Source: Pseudactinotalea sp. HY158 (GTDB lineage: Bacteria > Actinomycetota > Actinomycetes > Actinomycetales > Beutenbergiaceae). Taken from it: 64,000 nt of DNA. Location of the stretch: the NCBI RefSeq assembly GCF_009660225.1, contig NZ_CP045920.1:1116001-1180000 (forward strand), read 5' to 3'. The translations under genes were made by a program, and so were the position numbers. How positions within the stretch are numbered: the stretch's first letter is position 1; each line of letters begins with the position of its first letter. Under the pieces are notes generated by a model. That model was not told the origin of the DNA. It worked only from the letters and a program-made list of their open reading frames with translations, and made no database searches. Shown in pieces: positions 21,013-33,630 of this stretch.

Positions 21013-22719
21013 TCAGTGCAGGGGTGGGACGGCGATCGCCTCGCCGTCGACGTCGTGGTAGTCCTTGTGGTGGTCGGCGATGATCCAGAAGATGGCCGCG
21101 GCGAGGATCGCCCCGATGAACCAGGAGAAGCCCGCGATGCCCTCGAAGAACGGCACGAGGGCGACGATCAGGGCGACGGCGGCGGCGGGGGCGCCGGCGG
21201 CGACGGCCTTGAGGTTCGTGCCGCGGGTGTAGGCGTACTCGCCCTTCGGGTCCTGCGAGTACAGGTCGGGCACGTTGATCCTGCCCCGGCGCACGACCCA
21301 GTAGTCGACGATGATCACGCCGAAGATCGGCCCGAGCAGGGCGCCGAGCCCGCCGAGGAAGTACTCGATGACCGCCGGGCTGTTGTACAGGTTCCACGGC
21401 AGGATGATCAGCCCGATGATCGCGGTGATGATGGCGGCCCGTTTGAAGTTCAGGTGCTTCGGGAAGAAGTTGGCGAACATGTAGATGGGGGCCACGAAGT
21501 TCGCCATGAGGTTGACCGCGATCGTCAGGATGATGAGCGCGAGCGAGGCGAGGGCGAGCAGGAGCGTGTTCGGGATCTGCTCGACCACGTCGCTCGGCGA
21601 CTCGATGAAGGTGCCGTCGACACTGAGGCTGAACTCGCTGGCGGAGAGCGCCACGACGATGACGGCGAAGAACATCATGTTGATCGGGATGCCGAAGAAG
21701 TTCCCCTTGAGCACGGCCTTCTGGTGGGGGGCGCCGCGGGTGAAGTCGCAGAAGTTGAGCACGAACGTGCCGTAGATGACGACCCACAGGGCCGCGGCCT
21801 TGCCGATGTCGAGCCACATCGCCCCGCCGGTGGGCGCGGGATCGCCGGCGGCCGTGAGCGCCGGGCTCCAGTCGATCGTGATGCCCGCGCTCAGTGCCTT
21901 GGTGAACACCCAGATCGCCAGGGCGAGGAACGTGACGAGGATGATCGGCCCGGCGAAGGCCTCGTACTTGCGGATCATCTCCATCCCGCGGATGACGATG
22001 AGGACCTGGAGGATCCACAGTGCGACGAATGCGATCCAGCCGAGGGGGGACAGCCCGAGGAAGGTGCTCTCGTCGAGCTTCGCGGCCGGCTCGTACAGCG
22101 CGATGATGAGCACCTTGAGCACGACCGCGGCGAGGTAGGTCTGGATGCCGAACCAGGCGATGGCGACGACGCCGCGGACGGCCGCGGGCACCTTGGCGCC
22201 GACGACTCCGAAGGAGATGCGGCTCATGACGGGGAACGGAACGCCCGTGCGCTCGCCCATGATGCCGGAGATCGACAGGAGCACGAAGAGCAGCGCCGAG
22301 GCGATGAGGAAGGCGAGCAGGATCTGCCAGCCGCCGAGGCCGAGGGCGAACAGGCCGATCGCGAAGGTGTAGTTGCCGAGGGAGTGGGCGTCGTTGGCCC
22401 ACAGGGTGAAGATCGAGTACGCGTGCCAGGTGCGGCCCGAGCGGGTGGTCGGGGCGAGATCGCGGTTGTAGAGGGCCGGGCTCGTGCCCGCGGGGGCCGG
22501 ATGGGAGGGCTGCGGGTCGTGGGGGGCGCGCTGCTGCTCCGGTGCGCCCGTGCCCCAGGGCTCCGGACCGGCATGGTGGCGCGGCGGGCCGGTGCTCACG
22601 TCGATGCCGGGATGGGTGCGATCACTCGGCGCGCTCTCGCCTGGGCCACCTGGGCCGTCGGCGCCGGCTGGGCCGGCTGCGCGTGCTGAGCCCTGCCCGC
22701 GGTCGTTGTCGTCGCGCAT
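21013..22719 (-). CDS. NCS1-family allantoin/hydantoin/nucleobase permease
   Basis: An integral-membrane cation symporter of the NCS1 family, which carries allantoin, hydantoins or nucleobases. Start chosen at ATG 22719 because AGGAGA lies six bases upstream; the frame stays open further upstream, but that part overlaps the promoter. The product is 568 residues, with a long hydrophilic N-terminal region of about 100 residues rich in Ala, Gly and Pro before the first helix (WANDAHSLGNYTFAIG). Typical motifs are GERTGVPFPVMSRISFG, WFGIQTYLAAVV and GLGALLGPIFGVIIVDYWVVRRGRI. It forms an operon with the racemase-like gene and is divergent from malic enzyme. Allantoin is the likeliest substrate from context only. 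Confidence 0.9.
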   Translation of the reverse strand: MRDDNDRGQGSARAAGPAGADGPGGPGESAPSDRTHPGIDVSTGPPRHHAGPEPWGTGAPEQQRAPHDPQPSHPAPAGTSPALYNRDLAPTTRSGRTWHAYSIFTLWANDAHSLGNYTFAIGLFALGLGGWQILLAFLIASALLFVLLSISGIMGERTGVPFPVMSRISFGVVGAKVPAAVRGVVAIAWFGIQTYLAAVVLKVLIIALYEPAAKLDESTFLGLSPLGWIAFVALWILQVLIVIRGMEMIRKYEAFAGPIILVTFLALAIWVFTKALSAGITIDWSPALTAAGDPAPTGGAMWLDIGKAAALWVVIYGTFVLNFCDFTRGAPHQKAVLKGNFFGIPINMMFFAVIVVALSASEFSLSVDGTFIESPSDVVEQIPNTLLLALASLALIILTIAVNLMANFVAPIYMFANFFPKHLNFKRAAIITAIIGLIILPWNLYNSPAVIEYFLGGLGALLGPIFGVIIVDYWVVRRGRINVPDLYSQDPKGEYAYTRGTNLKAVAAGAPAAAVALIVALVPFFEGIAGFSWFIGAILAAAIFWIIADHHKDYHDVDGEAIAVPPLH

Positions 22720-22890
22720 GTCTGGTCTCCTCATCGAGCTGAATGTCGACCCCGGTCTCCTGCGCGGTCGCGCTCCGGGCCGGGGAGCCTTCCGGATGGT
22801 CCACGGCGGGTCACCGCTCGGTGGTCGGTGCCCGGGAGCGGTGGTTCCGTACCGCGTCGGCTCCATCTGGTCCCATGCAGGTTCCATGTT

Positions 22891-22945
22891 GCGGAAGGTC
22901 AGTTCTGCATAATGAAACTGTAACGAGCCGGGCGGGGGTGGTCAA
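22891..22945 (-). promoter_or_regulatory. Promoter and operator of the NCS1 permease-racemase operon
   Basis: On the minus strand TTGACC (complement of 22940-22945) and TACAGT (complement of 22917-22922) are 17 bases apart. The operator follows at once: TTTCATTAT (22909-22917) then an 18-bp core (22891-22908) that shares 16 of 18 bases with the copy before hyi, including CAGAACTGA and CTTCCGC. The 354-bp gap 22720-23073 holds this and the malic enzyme promoter; I see nothing else in it. Confidence 0.7.
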
Positions 22946-22993
22946 CCCTTCCGGGAGTGAGGTGGGTGACCTCTCGGAAGTCGTCCCGACGTC

Positions 22994-23050
22994 TTCCCAC
23001 GGCCCTCGGGATCGGCTATGCTATTTCAGATAGCGAAAGTAAAACTCCAC
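22994..23050 (+). promoter_or_regulatory. Promoter and operator of the malic enzyme-aldolase operon
   Basis: TTCCCA (22994-22999) and TATGCT (23017-23022) are 17 bases apart. The operator copy follows directly: TTTCAGATA at 23024-23032 and a core ending ACTCCAC at 23050, so a bound protein would cover the transcript start. Confidence 0.65.
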
Positions 23051-23073
23051 CTTGCGACAGATTGGACAGGCCA

Positions 23074-24521
<1,448 letters not shown>

Positions 24522-24525
<4 letters not shown>

Positions 24526-25748
24526 GTGCGGTGACGACGGTGAACGAACGCATCGAGGCCCTGCTCGCACCCGTCGACGCCGCGGCCGCCCGGGACTATC
24601 CGGGGGACGACGGCTCCCGCCAGCCGATCCATTCGGTCTACCTCCCCGGTGACCGGTACCGGCCCTCGACCCCGCGGGAATGGGGGGAGGCGGCGCTCGA
24701 GGCCGTCGCCGAGATCGGTGGCATGACCGAGCTCATGCGCATCCACGGCCTCGTGGACGACGCCGATGAGGCGGCGAGGATCGCCGCCAAGGTCGAGGCG
24801 AAGCTGCGCACGGAGCCGATCGAGGACCTGCGCCTCGACTTCGAGGACGGCTTCGGCGATCGCGGGGACGAGGCCGAGGACGAGGCGGTGCGCGCCGGTG
24901 CCCGATTCGTGGCGCAGGCGGCGAGCGAGGGCACGGCGCCCCCGTTCATCGGCATCCGCTTCAAGTGCTTCGAGCCGCGCACGCGCGCCCGCGGCCTGCG
25001 GAGCCTGGAGCTGTTCGTCGACGAGCTCGCGCCCCGCGGGCTGCCGGAGAACCTCGTGCTCACCCTCCCGATGGTCACCGATGTCGCCCAGATCGAGGCG
25101 ATGGTGCTCATGCTCTCCGAACTCGAACGTCGCCACGACCTGCGCGAGGGGCGGCTGACCTTCGAGATCCAGGTCGAGACCCCGCAGGCCATCCTCGGGG
25201 TCGACGGCACCTCGCCGCTGCCGCGGATGATCGCCGCCGGCGGGGGGCGCATCACCGGCATGCCCTACGGCACCTACGACTACTCCGCCTCCGTGGGCAT
25301 CGCTGCGGCGTACCAGTCGATGGAGCATCCCGCGGCGGACTACGCCAAGGAGGTCATGCAGGCGGCGGCGGCCGGCACGGGGGTGCGGCTGAGCGACGGA
25401 TCGACCAACATCCTCCCCGTCGGGGCGGGCGCGCGCGCGGCCTGGGCGCTCCACGGGCGACTCGTGACCCGCTCGCTCGAGCGCGGCTTCTACCAGGGGT
25501 GGGACCTGCACCCGGCGCAGCTTCCGAGCCGCTACGCCGCCACCTACGCCTTCTTCCGGCGCTCCCTGAGCGATGCCAACCGGCGCCTGGCGGTCTACCT
25601 GGGGGAGGGGACCGGCAGCGTCATGGACGAGCCGGCCACGGCCCGGGCGCTCGCCTGGTTCCTGCGCCGCGGGCTCGACTGCGGCTCGATCGACGAGGGC
25701 GAGCTCGCGGTGCCGGTCACCGCACTGGCGGAGCTCATGGCGCCGTAG
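24522..25748 (+). CDS. CitE/HpcH-like aldolase-fold protein (DUF6986-type)
   Basis: The 408-residue product overlaps malic enzyme by ATGA, so the two are coupled. It looks like a divergent TIM-barrel aldolase of the CitE/HpcH-HpaI group: HSVYLPGDRY, DLRLDFEDGFG (acidic metal-site motif), FIGIRFKCFEP, FEIQVETPQAI (metal-binding Glu strand), GTYDYSASVGI and YQGWDLHPAQLPSRY. I know this type as DUF6986 and know no proven reaction. CitE-like enzymes make or break C-C bonds of acyl-CoA thioesters with glyoxylate, pyruvate or oxaloacetate, so a glyoxylate- or malate-linked lyase reaction is the natural hypothesis, supported only by context. Confidence 0.7.
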
Positions 25749-25756
25749 CGGCCGGG

Positions 25757-27238
25757 TCAGCGGGCGGGGACCTCCCACGTGTGCACCGGCTCGTTCGAGT
25801 GCATGCCCGCCATGTAGAGCGCGAGCATCTCCCGCAGGGCCTCCGGGCGGGAGATGCCGCGCTCCTCCAGGGCCGTGACCGTGGCGACCTGCCACGAGGC
25901 GCCGTTGCGGCGCAGCTTGCAGCGCGCCTCGACGACGCCGAGGTAGCGGTCGACGACCGAGCCGGAGACCCGGAGGCGCCCCAGCCCCTCGGCGGCCAGC
26001 GGCAGGAGGTGGCGCAGGATGAGCTCGTCCCACGGGGCCTCGCCGAATCCGGGCCAGTACAGCGTGGCCTCGACGCCGCGTTCGGCCCCGGCGGCGAAGT
26101 TCGCGGCGGCCGCGGAGAACGACATCCGGGTCCAGGTCGGCCGCTCCTCGGTCGCGAGCATCTCCATGCAGCCGTAGTAGAAGGCGGCGTTGGCGAGGAT
26201 GTCGACGACCGTCGGGCCCGCCGGCAGCACCCGGTTCTCGACCCGCAGGTGCGGCCGGCCATCGACGACGTCGTAGATCGGCCTGTTCCAGCGGTAGATC
26301 GTGCCGTTGTGCAGCCGCAGCTCCTGCAGCCGCGGGGCCCGCCCGGCCGCGAGCTCCGCCTCGGGATCCTCCGCGGTCGTCTCCGGCAGGAGTGCGGGGA
26401 AGTAGCGCACGTTCTCCTCGAACAGGTCGAAGATCGAGGTGATCCACGATTCACCGAAGAAGACGGGCGGGCGCACGCCCTGGTTGCGCAGCTCGGGGGA
26501 GCGGGTGTCGGTGGCCTGGAGGAACAGTTCGGTGCGGGTCTCGGCCCAGAGGCGTCGTCCGAACAGGAACGGGGAGTTCGCCCCGAGCGCGAGCTGTGGG
26601 CCCGCGAGCAGCTGGGCGGCGTTCCAGGCGGGCGCGAACTCGGCGGGGGAGACCTGCAGGTGCAGCTGCACCGACGTGCACGCCGATTCCGGTGCGAGGG
26701 TCGAGGTGTACATCCGCAGCGGCTCCGGACCGGCGATGTCGAGCTCGATGTCCTCCCGGCGCGCCGCGAAGACCGCCTCCTCGAGTGCCGCGTACCGGGG
26801 GTTGGCGCTCATCCAGTCCTCGGTCAGGTGCTCCGGCGCGAGCGTCGGCAGGATCCCGATCATGGCGATCGCGGCGCCGCTGGAGTGGGCGCGCAGGTCG
26901 GCGTGGTCGAGGGCGGCCCGCAGCTCCTGCTCGAGCCGGAGCACCGAATCCCCCGGCAGCGGCTGCGGCGGAACGTTGAGCTCGATGTTGTAGCGGGCCA
27001 GTTCGGTCTGGAAGGCCGGGTCGGCGATCGCCTCGAGCACCTGGGCGTTCTTCATCGCGGGCTCGAGCCGGTCGTCGACGAGGTTGAGCTCGATCTCCAG
27101 CCCGGTCCGGGCGGGGCCCGTCTCGAAGCTGTGGTGGGCGAGCATCTGCCCGAAGACGTCGAGGCAGCGCCGCACCTTGGCCCGGTACTGCAGCCGCTGT
27201 TCCCGCGTGAACGTCCTGCTGCTGATCTCGTCGCCCAT
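25757..27238 (-). CDS. Glutamate-cysteine ligase family protein (GCS2-like ATP-dependent ligase)
   Basis: The 493-residue product starts at ATG 27238 and ends eight bases from the convergent aldolase gene. It has the hallmarks of the GCS2/EgtA carboxylate-amine ligase superfamily: GLEIELNLVDD near the N terminus (metal-binding Glu residues), RYNIELNVPP, CTSVQLHLQVSP, QLALGANSPFLFG, RVENRVLPAGPTVVDILANAAFYYG and HSNEPVHTWEVP at the end. Such enzymes activate a glutamate gamma-carboxyl with ATP and join it to an amine. Glutathione or ergothioneine synthesis (EgtA) are known roles, but no other ergothioneine or mycothiol gene is nearby. The true substrate is not evident. Confidence 0.75.
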   Translation of the reverse strand: MGDEISSRTFTREQRLQYRAKVRRCLDVFGQMLAHHSFETGPARTGLEIELNLVDDRLEPAMKNAQVLEAIADPAFQTELARYNIELNVPPQPLPGDSVLRLEQELRAALDHADLRAHSSGAAIAMIGILPTLAPEHLTEDWMSANPRYAALEEAVFAARREDIELDIAGPEPLRMYTSTLAPESACTSVQLHLQVSPAEFAPAWNAAQLLAGPQLALGANSPFLFGRRLWAETRTELFLQATDTRSPELRNQGVRPPVFFGESWITSIFDLFEENVRYFPALLPETTAEDPEAELAAGRAPRLQELRLHNGTIYRWNRPIYDVVDGRPHLRVENRVLPAGPTVVDILANAAFYYGCMEMLATEERPTWTRMSFSAAAANFAAGAERGVEATLYWPGFGEAPWDELILRHLLPLAAEGLGRLRVSGSVVDRYLGVVEARCKLRRNGASWQVATVTALEERGISRPEALREMLALYMAGMHSNEPVHTWEVPAR

Positions 27239-27391
27239 GGCCTTCTCCTCGGTGCTGCGGCCGCCGTGGTGCTCCTCGTGTCTCCCGCTGGTCTCTCACT
27301 ATGACATTCCGGCCGGGGCGCCGGGGATGCACACGGGGATGCACATCGGGGGCGAGTCACCCTCGACGCACCGTGACTCCCTCGAAGCGCC

Positions 27392-27447
27392 TTGACTCCC
27401 GGATCCGGACTGGGCTAGTCTTTCACATAACAGAACTGAACTTCCGC
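27392..27447 (+). promoter_or_regulatory. Promoter and operator of the hyi-glxR-gcl-glxK-allB-allE operon
   Basis: TTGACT (27392-27397) and TAGTCT (27416-27421) are 18 bases apart. The operator overlaps the last base of the -10: TTTCACATA (27421-27429) followed by an 18-bp core with CAGAACTGA and CTTCCGC. The arrangement equals that before malic enzyme and the NCS1 permease. The remaining part of the 311-bp gap (27239-27549) shows nothing I can name beyond the presumed start of the divergent ligase transcript. Confidence 0.7.
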
Positions 27448-27549
27448 ACTATGAAAACTGTGAGACGCCGATGCGGAGGAGTCGACGGGCCGGCCACGCC
27501 GAGGTGGCGCTGCCGCCCGTCGGATGCACAGCCGACCCGAGGAGAACGT

Positions 27550-28365
27550 GTGACTGCGATCCGCTACAGCGTGAACTGTTCCATCTTGTTGACCGACCTT
27601 CCCCTGGCCGAACGGCCGGCCGCGGCCAAGGCCGCGGGCTTCGACGGGGTGGAGTTCTGGTGGCCGTTCGCCACCTCGACGCCGGCACAGGACGAGGTGG
27701 ATGCGTTCGTGCGCACGATCACCGACGCCGGCGTGCAGCTGACGGGCCTGAACTTCAACGCGGGGAACATGCCCGGCGGCGATCGCGGCCTCGTCTCCTG
27801 GCCCGCCCGCTCCGGCGAGTTCCGCGACAACCTCGACGTGGTCACCCGGATCGGCGAGGCCACCGGCTGCACGGGCTTCAACGCCCTCTACGGCAACCGC
27901 GTCGAGGACTCCACGCCCGCGGCCCAGGACGACCTCGCCGCCGAGAACCTCGCCCTGGCCGCCCGCGCCGTCGCCCGGATCGGGGGCACCGTGCTCGTCG
28001 AACCCGTCTCGGGCACCCCGGCGTACCCGCTCAAGACCGCCGCGGACGCGATCGCCGCGATCGACCGCGCGGGCGAGGAGAACATCGGCCTCCTGTTCGA
28101 CGTGTTCCACCTGAGCGTCAACGGCGACGACGTCGACGCCGCGCGGGCCGCCTACGCCGACCGCATCGCCCACGTGCAGATCGCCGACGCCCCCGGCCGC
28201 GACCAGCCGGGAACCGGCGACCTGCCCATCGCGCGCTGGGTCGAGGACCTCGCCGCGGGCGGTTACGACGGCTGGATCGGGCTCGAGTACAAGCCCGCCA
28301 CCGAGCAGTCCGCCGCCGACCCCTTCGCCTGGCTTCCCCGAGCCCGACGCTCCGCCTCCAACTGA
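27550..28365 (+). CDS. hyi: Hydroxypyruvate isomerase
   Basis: Hyi interconverts hydroxypyruvate and tartronate semialdehyde next to glyoxylate carboligase. Start chosen at GTG 27550, preceded by GAGGAGA; it gives 271 residues, the normal length. The xylose-isomerase-like TIM barrel is marked by YSVNCSILLTDLPLAERPA, GFDGVEFWWPF, LVEPVSGTPAYPL (metal-ligand Glu), IGLLFDVFHL and HVQIADAPGRDQPGTGDL, with a final Glu in GLEYKP. It opens a six-gene operon that takes glyoxylate to 2-phosphoglycerate and also encodes allantoinase and AllE. Confidence 0.92.
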   Translation: MTAIRYSVNCSILLTDLPLAERPAAAKAAGFDGVEFWWPFATSTPAQDEVDAFVRTITDAGVQLTGLNFNAGNMPGGDRGLVSWPARSGEFRDNLDVVTRIGEATGCTGFNALYGNRVEDSTPAAQDDLAAENLALAARAVARIGGTVLVEPVSGTPAYPLKTAADAIAAIDRAGEENIGLLFDVFHLSVNGDDVDAARAAYADRIAHVQIADAPGRDQPGTGDLPIARWVEDLAAGGYDGWIGLEYKPATEQSAADPFAWLPRARRSASN

Positions 28366-28389
28366 CCGACTGACCGAAAGGACTCCGCC

Positions 28390-29271
28390 ATGACCAACAT
28401 CGCCTTCATCGGCCTCGGCATCATGGGTGCCCCGATGGCCCTCAACCTGCAGAACGCCGGCTTCTCCGTCACCGGCCACAACCGCACCCCGCGCTACGAC
28501 GACCTCGTCGCCGCCGGGGGCGCGGGCGCCGATACGGCCGCGGCGGCCGTCGCCGACGCCGACGTCATCGCCATCATGGTGCCCGACTCGGCCGACGTGG
28601 CCGGCGTGCTCCGCGACGAGACGGACGGCGTCTTCGACCACGCGAAGCCCGGCGCGCTCATCATCGACTTCTCCTCGATCCGCCCGGACGTGGCCCAGGA
28701 ACTCGCCGCCGAGGCGACCGAGCGCGGCTTCCGGATGATCGACGCGCCCGTGTCCGGCGGCGAGCCCGGGGCGATCAACGCCCTGCTCTCGATCATGGTC
28801 GGCGGGGACGCGGCGGACTTCGCCGAGGCCCAGCCGGTCTTCGACGCCGTGGGCAAGACGATCGTGCACGTCGGTCCCGCCGGCTCCGGCCAGACGGTCA
28901 AGGCGGCGAACCAGCTCATCGTGGCCACGAACATCCAGGCGCTGAGCGAGGCCGTCGTGTTCCTCGAGGCCTACGGCGTGGACATGCCCGCGGCCGTCCA
29001 GGTGCTCGGCGGCGGCCTGGCCGGCTCGGCCGTGCTCAACCAGAAGGCGCAGAAGATCCTCGACCGCGACTTCGCCCCGGGCTTCCGCATCGACCTGCAC
29101 CACAAGGACATGGGCATCGTCACCTCGGCCGCCCGCGAGGCGGGCGTGAGCGTGCCGGTCGGAGCGCTCATCGCCCAGCTCATGGGCGCCGCCCGGGCCA
29201 TGGGCGACGGCGGGCTCGACCACTCGGGCCTGTTCCGCACGACCCAGCGGCTCTCGGGCCGCGAGGACTGA
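28390..29271 (+). CDS. glxR: 2-hydroxy-3-oxopropionate (tartronate semialdehyde) reductase
   Basis: This NAD(P)H enzyme reduces tartronate semialdehyde to D-glycerate. The 293-residue product starts at ATG 28390 after GAAAGGA. It is a beta-hydroxyacid dehydrogenase: Rossmann motif FIGLGIMGAPMALNL at the N terminus, substrate motif DAPVSGGEPGA at about 117-128, and the catalytic Lys in GSGQTVKAANQLIV at about 165-178, then KDMGIV in the C-terminal helical domain. It lies between hyi and gcl, the order typical of glyoxylate-to-glycerate operons. Confidence 0.94.
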   Translation: MTNIAFIGLGIMGAPMALNLQNAGFSVTGHNRTPRYDDLVAAGGAGADTAAAAVADADVIAIMVPDSADVAGVLRDETDGVFDHAKPGALIIDFSSIRPDVAQELAAEATERGFRMIDAPVSGGEPGAINALLSIMVGGDAADFAEAQPVFDAVGKTIVHVGPAGSGQTVKAANQLIVATNIQALSEAVVFLEAYGVDMPAAVQVLGGGLAGSAVLNQKAQKILDRDFAPGFRIDLHHKDMGIVTSAAREAGVSVPVGALIAQLMGAARAMGDGGLDHSGLFRTTQRLSGRED

Positions 29272-29355
29272 GCCGACGATCACCCCGGAGGGCGCGCTGC
29301 GCCGTCCCCACGACCAGCGGCCCACGGCCGCGAGAATCTGAGAAGGAGGCCCGAT

Positions 29356-31134
<1,779 letters not shown>

Positions 31135-31138
31135 TGCC

Positions 31139-32299
31139 ATGACAACCGTGGTCATCGCCCCCGACAAGTTCAAGGGTTCACTCACCGCGGCGCAGGTGGC
31201 CGATCACCTCGCCCGGGGAATCGAGGCGGCGCTCGCAGCGGACGGTGGCGCCGCCGTCGAGATCCGATCGGTGCCGATGGCCGACGGCGGCGAGGGAACG
31301 GTCGACGCCGCCCTCGCCGCCGGGTTCACCCCCGTGACCCTCGAGGTGACCGGCCCGCTCGGAACCCGCGTGCGGGCCGACTACGCCCTCGACGAGGGAT
31401 CCGGGACGGCCGTGGTCGAGATGGCGCTCGCCTCCGGGCTCGCCATGACCGGCGCCACCGACGCCCACGCCCGCGCCGCCACCTCCCGCGGCACCGGGGA
31501 GCTCGTTGCCCACGCCCTCGACGCCGGCGCCCGCCGGATCGTCCTCGGCGTCGGCGGCAGCGCCTCCACCGACGGGGGCGCGGGGATGATCGCCGCCCTG
31601 GGCGCGCGCCTGCTCGGCGCCACGGGCGAGGAGATCGAGGACGGCGGTGCGGCGCTCGCCTCGCTCGCGAGCGTCGACCTGGCCGGGCTGCACCCCCGTA
31701 TCGGCGAGGTGGAGTTCGTGCTCGCCGCGGACGTCGACAACCCGCTGCTGGGGCCGGCCGGCGCCGCGGCGGTCTACGGACCGCAGAAGGGGGCGGGCCC
31801 GGCCACCGTGGCCGAGCTCGACGAGGCCCTCGCCCGGTGGGCCCGGGTTCTCGCCGGGGCCGGCCTCGAGGGCGCGGAGCGCGGGATCGACCTGCCCGGT
31901 GCCGGGGCCGCCGGCGGGGTCGGCTACGCCGCCCTCGCCGTCCTCGGCGCCCACCGCGAGTCCGGCATCGACGTCGTGCTCGAGCTGACCGGCTTCGCCG
32001 CGAAGGTGGCCGGAGCGGCCCTCGTGATCACAGGCGAGGGCAGCCTGGACGAGCAGTCCCTCTCGGGCAAGACGCCCGTGGGGGTGGCCCGGGCGGCGAC
32101 CGCGGCGGGCGCGATCACCGTGGCGGTGGCCGGACGCTCGACCCTGACGGAGGAGCAGCTGCGGGCGGCGGGCATCGCCGGCAGGTACGCACTGCTCGAC
32201 ATCGAACCCGATCCGGAGGTCTGCATGCGTGAGGCCGGCCGGCTGTTGGAACTCTTGGGTCGCCGGGTGGCGGCCGATCATCTCGAGGAGGAATCATGA
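31139..32299 (+). CDS. glxK: Glycerate 2-kinase (GlxK/GarK family)
   Basis: Phosphorylates D-glycerate with ATP to glycerate 2-phosphate, feeding glycolysis. ATG 31139 (386 residues) is four bases after the gcl stop; a TTG at 31127 in frame is less likely. There is no clear Shine-Dalgarno, so translation probably depends on coupling. Family motifs: IAPDKFKGSLTAAQVA at the N terminus, PMADGGEGT, GVGGSASTDGGAGM, YGPQKGAGPATV, AGGVGYA and ITGEGSLDEQSLSGKTPVGVAR. Its stop overlaps the allB ATG. Confidence 0.94.
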   Translation: MTTVVIAPDKFKGSLTAAQVADHLARGIEAALAADGGAAVEIRSVPMADGGEGTVDAALAAGFTPVTLEVTGPLGTRVRADYALDEGSGTAVVEMALASGLAMTGATDAHARAATSRGTGELVAHALDAGARRIVLGVGGSASTDGGAGMIAALGARLLGATGEEIEDGGAALASLASVDLAGLHPRIGEVEFVLAADVDNPLLGPAGAAAVYGPQKGAGPATVAELDEALARWARVLAGAGLEGAERGIDLPGAGAAGGVGYAALAVLGAHRESGIDVVLELTGFAAKVAGAALVITGEGSLDEQSLSGKTPVGVARAATAAGAITVAVAGRSTLTEEQLRAAGIAGRYALLDIEPDPEVCMREAGRLLELLGRRVAADHLEEES

Positions 32300-33630
32300 C
32301 GTATGACCGGGTCATCCGCGGTGAGCGGGTCCTGAGCGCCGCGGGATTCAGGCCACGGGAGGTGGCCGTCACCGCCGGCAAGATCGTGGCGACGGCGCCG
32401 CTCGGCACGGGCCTCGAGGCGGACGACATCATCGAACTCGCCGCCGACGAGGTACTCATCCCGGGGCTCGTGGACACCCACGTCCACGTGAACGAACCGG
32501 GTCGCACCGACTGGGAGGGCTTCGACTCCGCCACCCGGGCCGCGGCCAGGGGCGGGATCACGACGATCATCGACATGCCCCTCAACTCCATCCCGCCGAC
32601 GACCAGCGTGGCCGGCCTCGAGGCGAAGGTCGCCGCGACCGAGGGCAAGCGGCACGTGCACGTCGGCTTCTGGGGCGGGGCCGTGCCGGGGAACACCGCC
32701 GACCTGCGTCCGCTGCACGAGGCGGGCGTCGTGGGCGTCAAGTGCTTCATGCAGCCCTCCGGCGTGGACGAGTTCCCGCCCCTGAGCCTCGACGAACTCG
32801 AGGCCGATCTGCGGGAGCTGGCCACGTTCGACGGGCAGATGATCGTGCACGCCGAGGACGAGCGCACGCTCGACGCGGCGCCTGCGGCCAGCGGCGACGC
32901 CTACGACGGCTACCTCGCCTCCCGCCCCCGCAGCGCGGAGAACCTGGCGATCGCCGAGGTGATCGCGCGGGCCAAGTGGGCGGGGGCGAAGGCGCACATC
33001 GTGCACGTCTCCTCCTCGGACGCGCTGCCGATGATCGCCTCCGCGAAGCGCGACGGGGTCCGCATCACGGCCGAGACCTGCCCCCACTACCTCACGCTGT
33101 CCTCGGCGCAGGTTCCCGACGGGAACACGGCGTTCAAGTGCGCGCCGCCGATCCGCGAGTCCGCCAACCAGGACGCGCTCTGGCAGGGCCTGCTCGACGG
33201 CACGATCGACATCATCGTCACGGATCACTCCCCCTCGACCCTCGAGCTGAAGAACCTGGACACCGGCGACTTCGGCACGGCCTGGGGCGGCATCGCCTCC
33301 ATCCAGGTGAGCCTGCCCGCGATCTGGACCGCGGCGAAGGCCCGCGGCATCTCGCTCGAGCAGGTGATCGGCTGGATGTCCACCCGCACCGCCGCGTTCG
33401 CGCAGCTGCCGACCAAGGGCGCGATCGACATCGGCCTCGACGCCGACCTGGCGATCTTCGCGCCCGAGGCGACCTTCGTCGTCCATGCGGATCAGCTCGA
33501 GCACAAGAACCCCATCACCCCCTACGACGGCAAGACGCTCTCGGGCGTCGTGCGCCGCACGCTGCTGGCCGGGGCAGACATCGACTTCGACGCACCGGCC
33601 GGCGAACTGATCTGGAGAGGACAGGCATGA
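32296..33630 (+). CDS. allB: Allantoinase
   Basis: Allantoinase opens the hydantoin ring of allantoin to give allantoate. The 444-residue product is a cyclic amidohydrolase with two metals: His62 and His64 in DTHVHVNEPGRTDWEGF, the likely carboxylated Lys149 in GVKCFM, HAEDE, HIVHVSSSD, TAETCPHYL and the Asp in TDHSPS. The ATG overlaps the glxK stop and follows GAGGAGGA. The HVNEPGR motif is typical of allantoinase rather than dihydroorotase or hydantoinase. Substrate comes from the UraD-UraH step or from outside via the NCS1 carrier. Confidence 0.94.
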   Translation: MTYDRVIRGERVLSAAGFRPREVAVTAGKIVATAPLGTGLEADDIIELAADEVLIPGLVDTHVHVNEPGRTDWEGFDSATRAAARGGITTIIDMPLNSIPPTTSVAGLEAKVAATEGKRHVHVGFWGGAVPGNTADLRPLHEAGVVGVKCFMQPSGVDEFPPLSLDELEADLRELATFDGQMIVHAEDERTLDAAPAASGDAYDGYLASRPRSAENLAIAEVIARAKWAGAKAHIVHVSSSDALPMIASAKRDGVRITAETCPHYLTLSSAQVPDGNTAFKCAPPIRESANQDALWQGLLDGTIDIIVTDHSPSTLELKNLDTGDFGTAWGGIASIQVSLPAIWTAAKARGISLEQVIGWMSTRTAAFAQLPTKGAIDIGLDADLAIFAPEATFVVHADQLEHKNPITPYDGKTLSGVVRRTLLAGADIDFDAPAGELIWRGQA

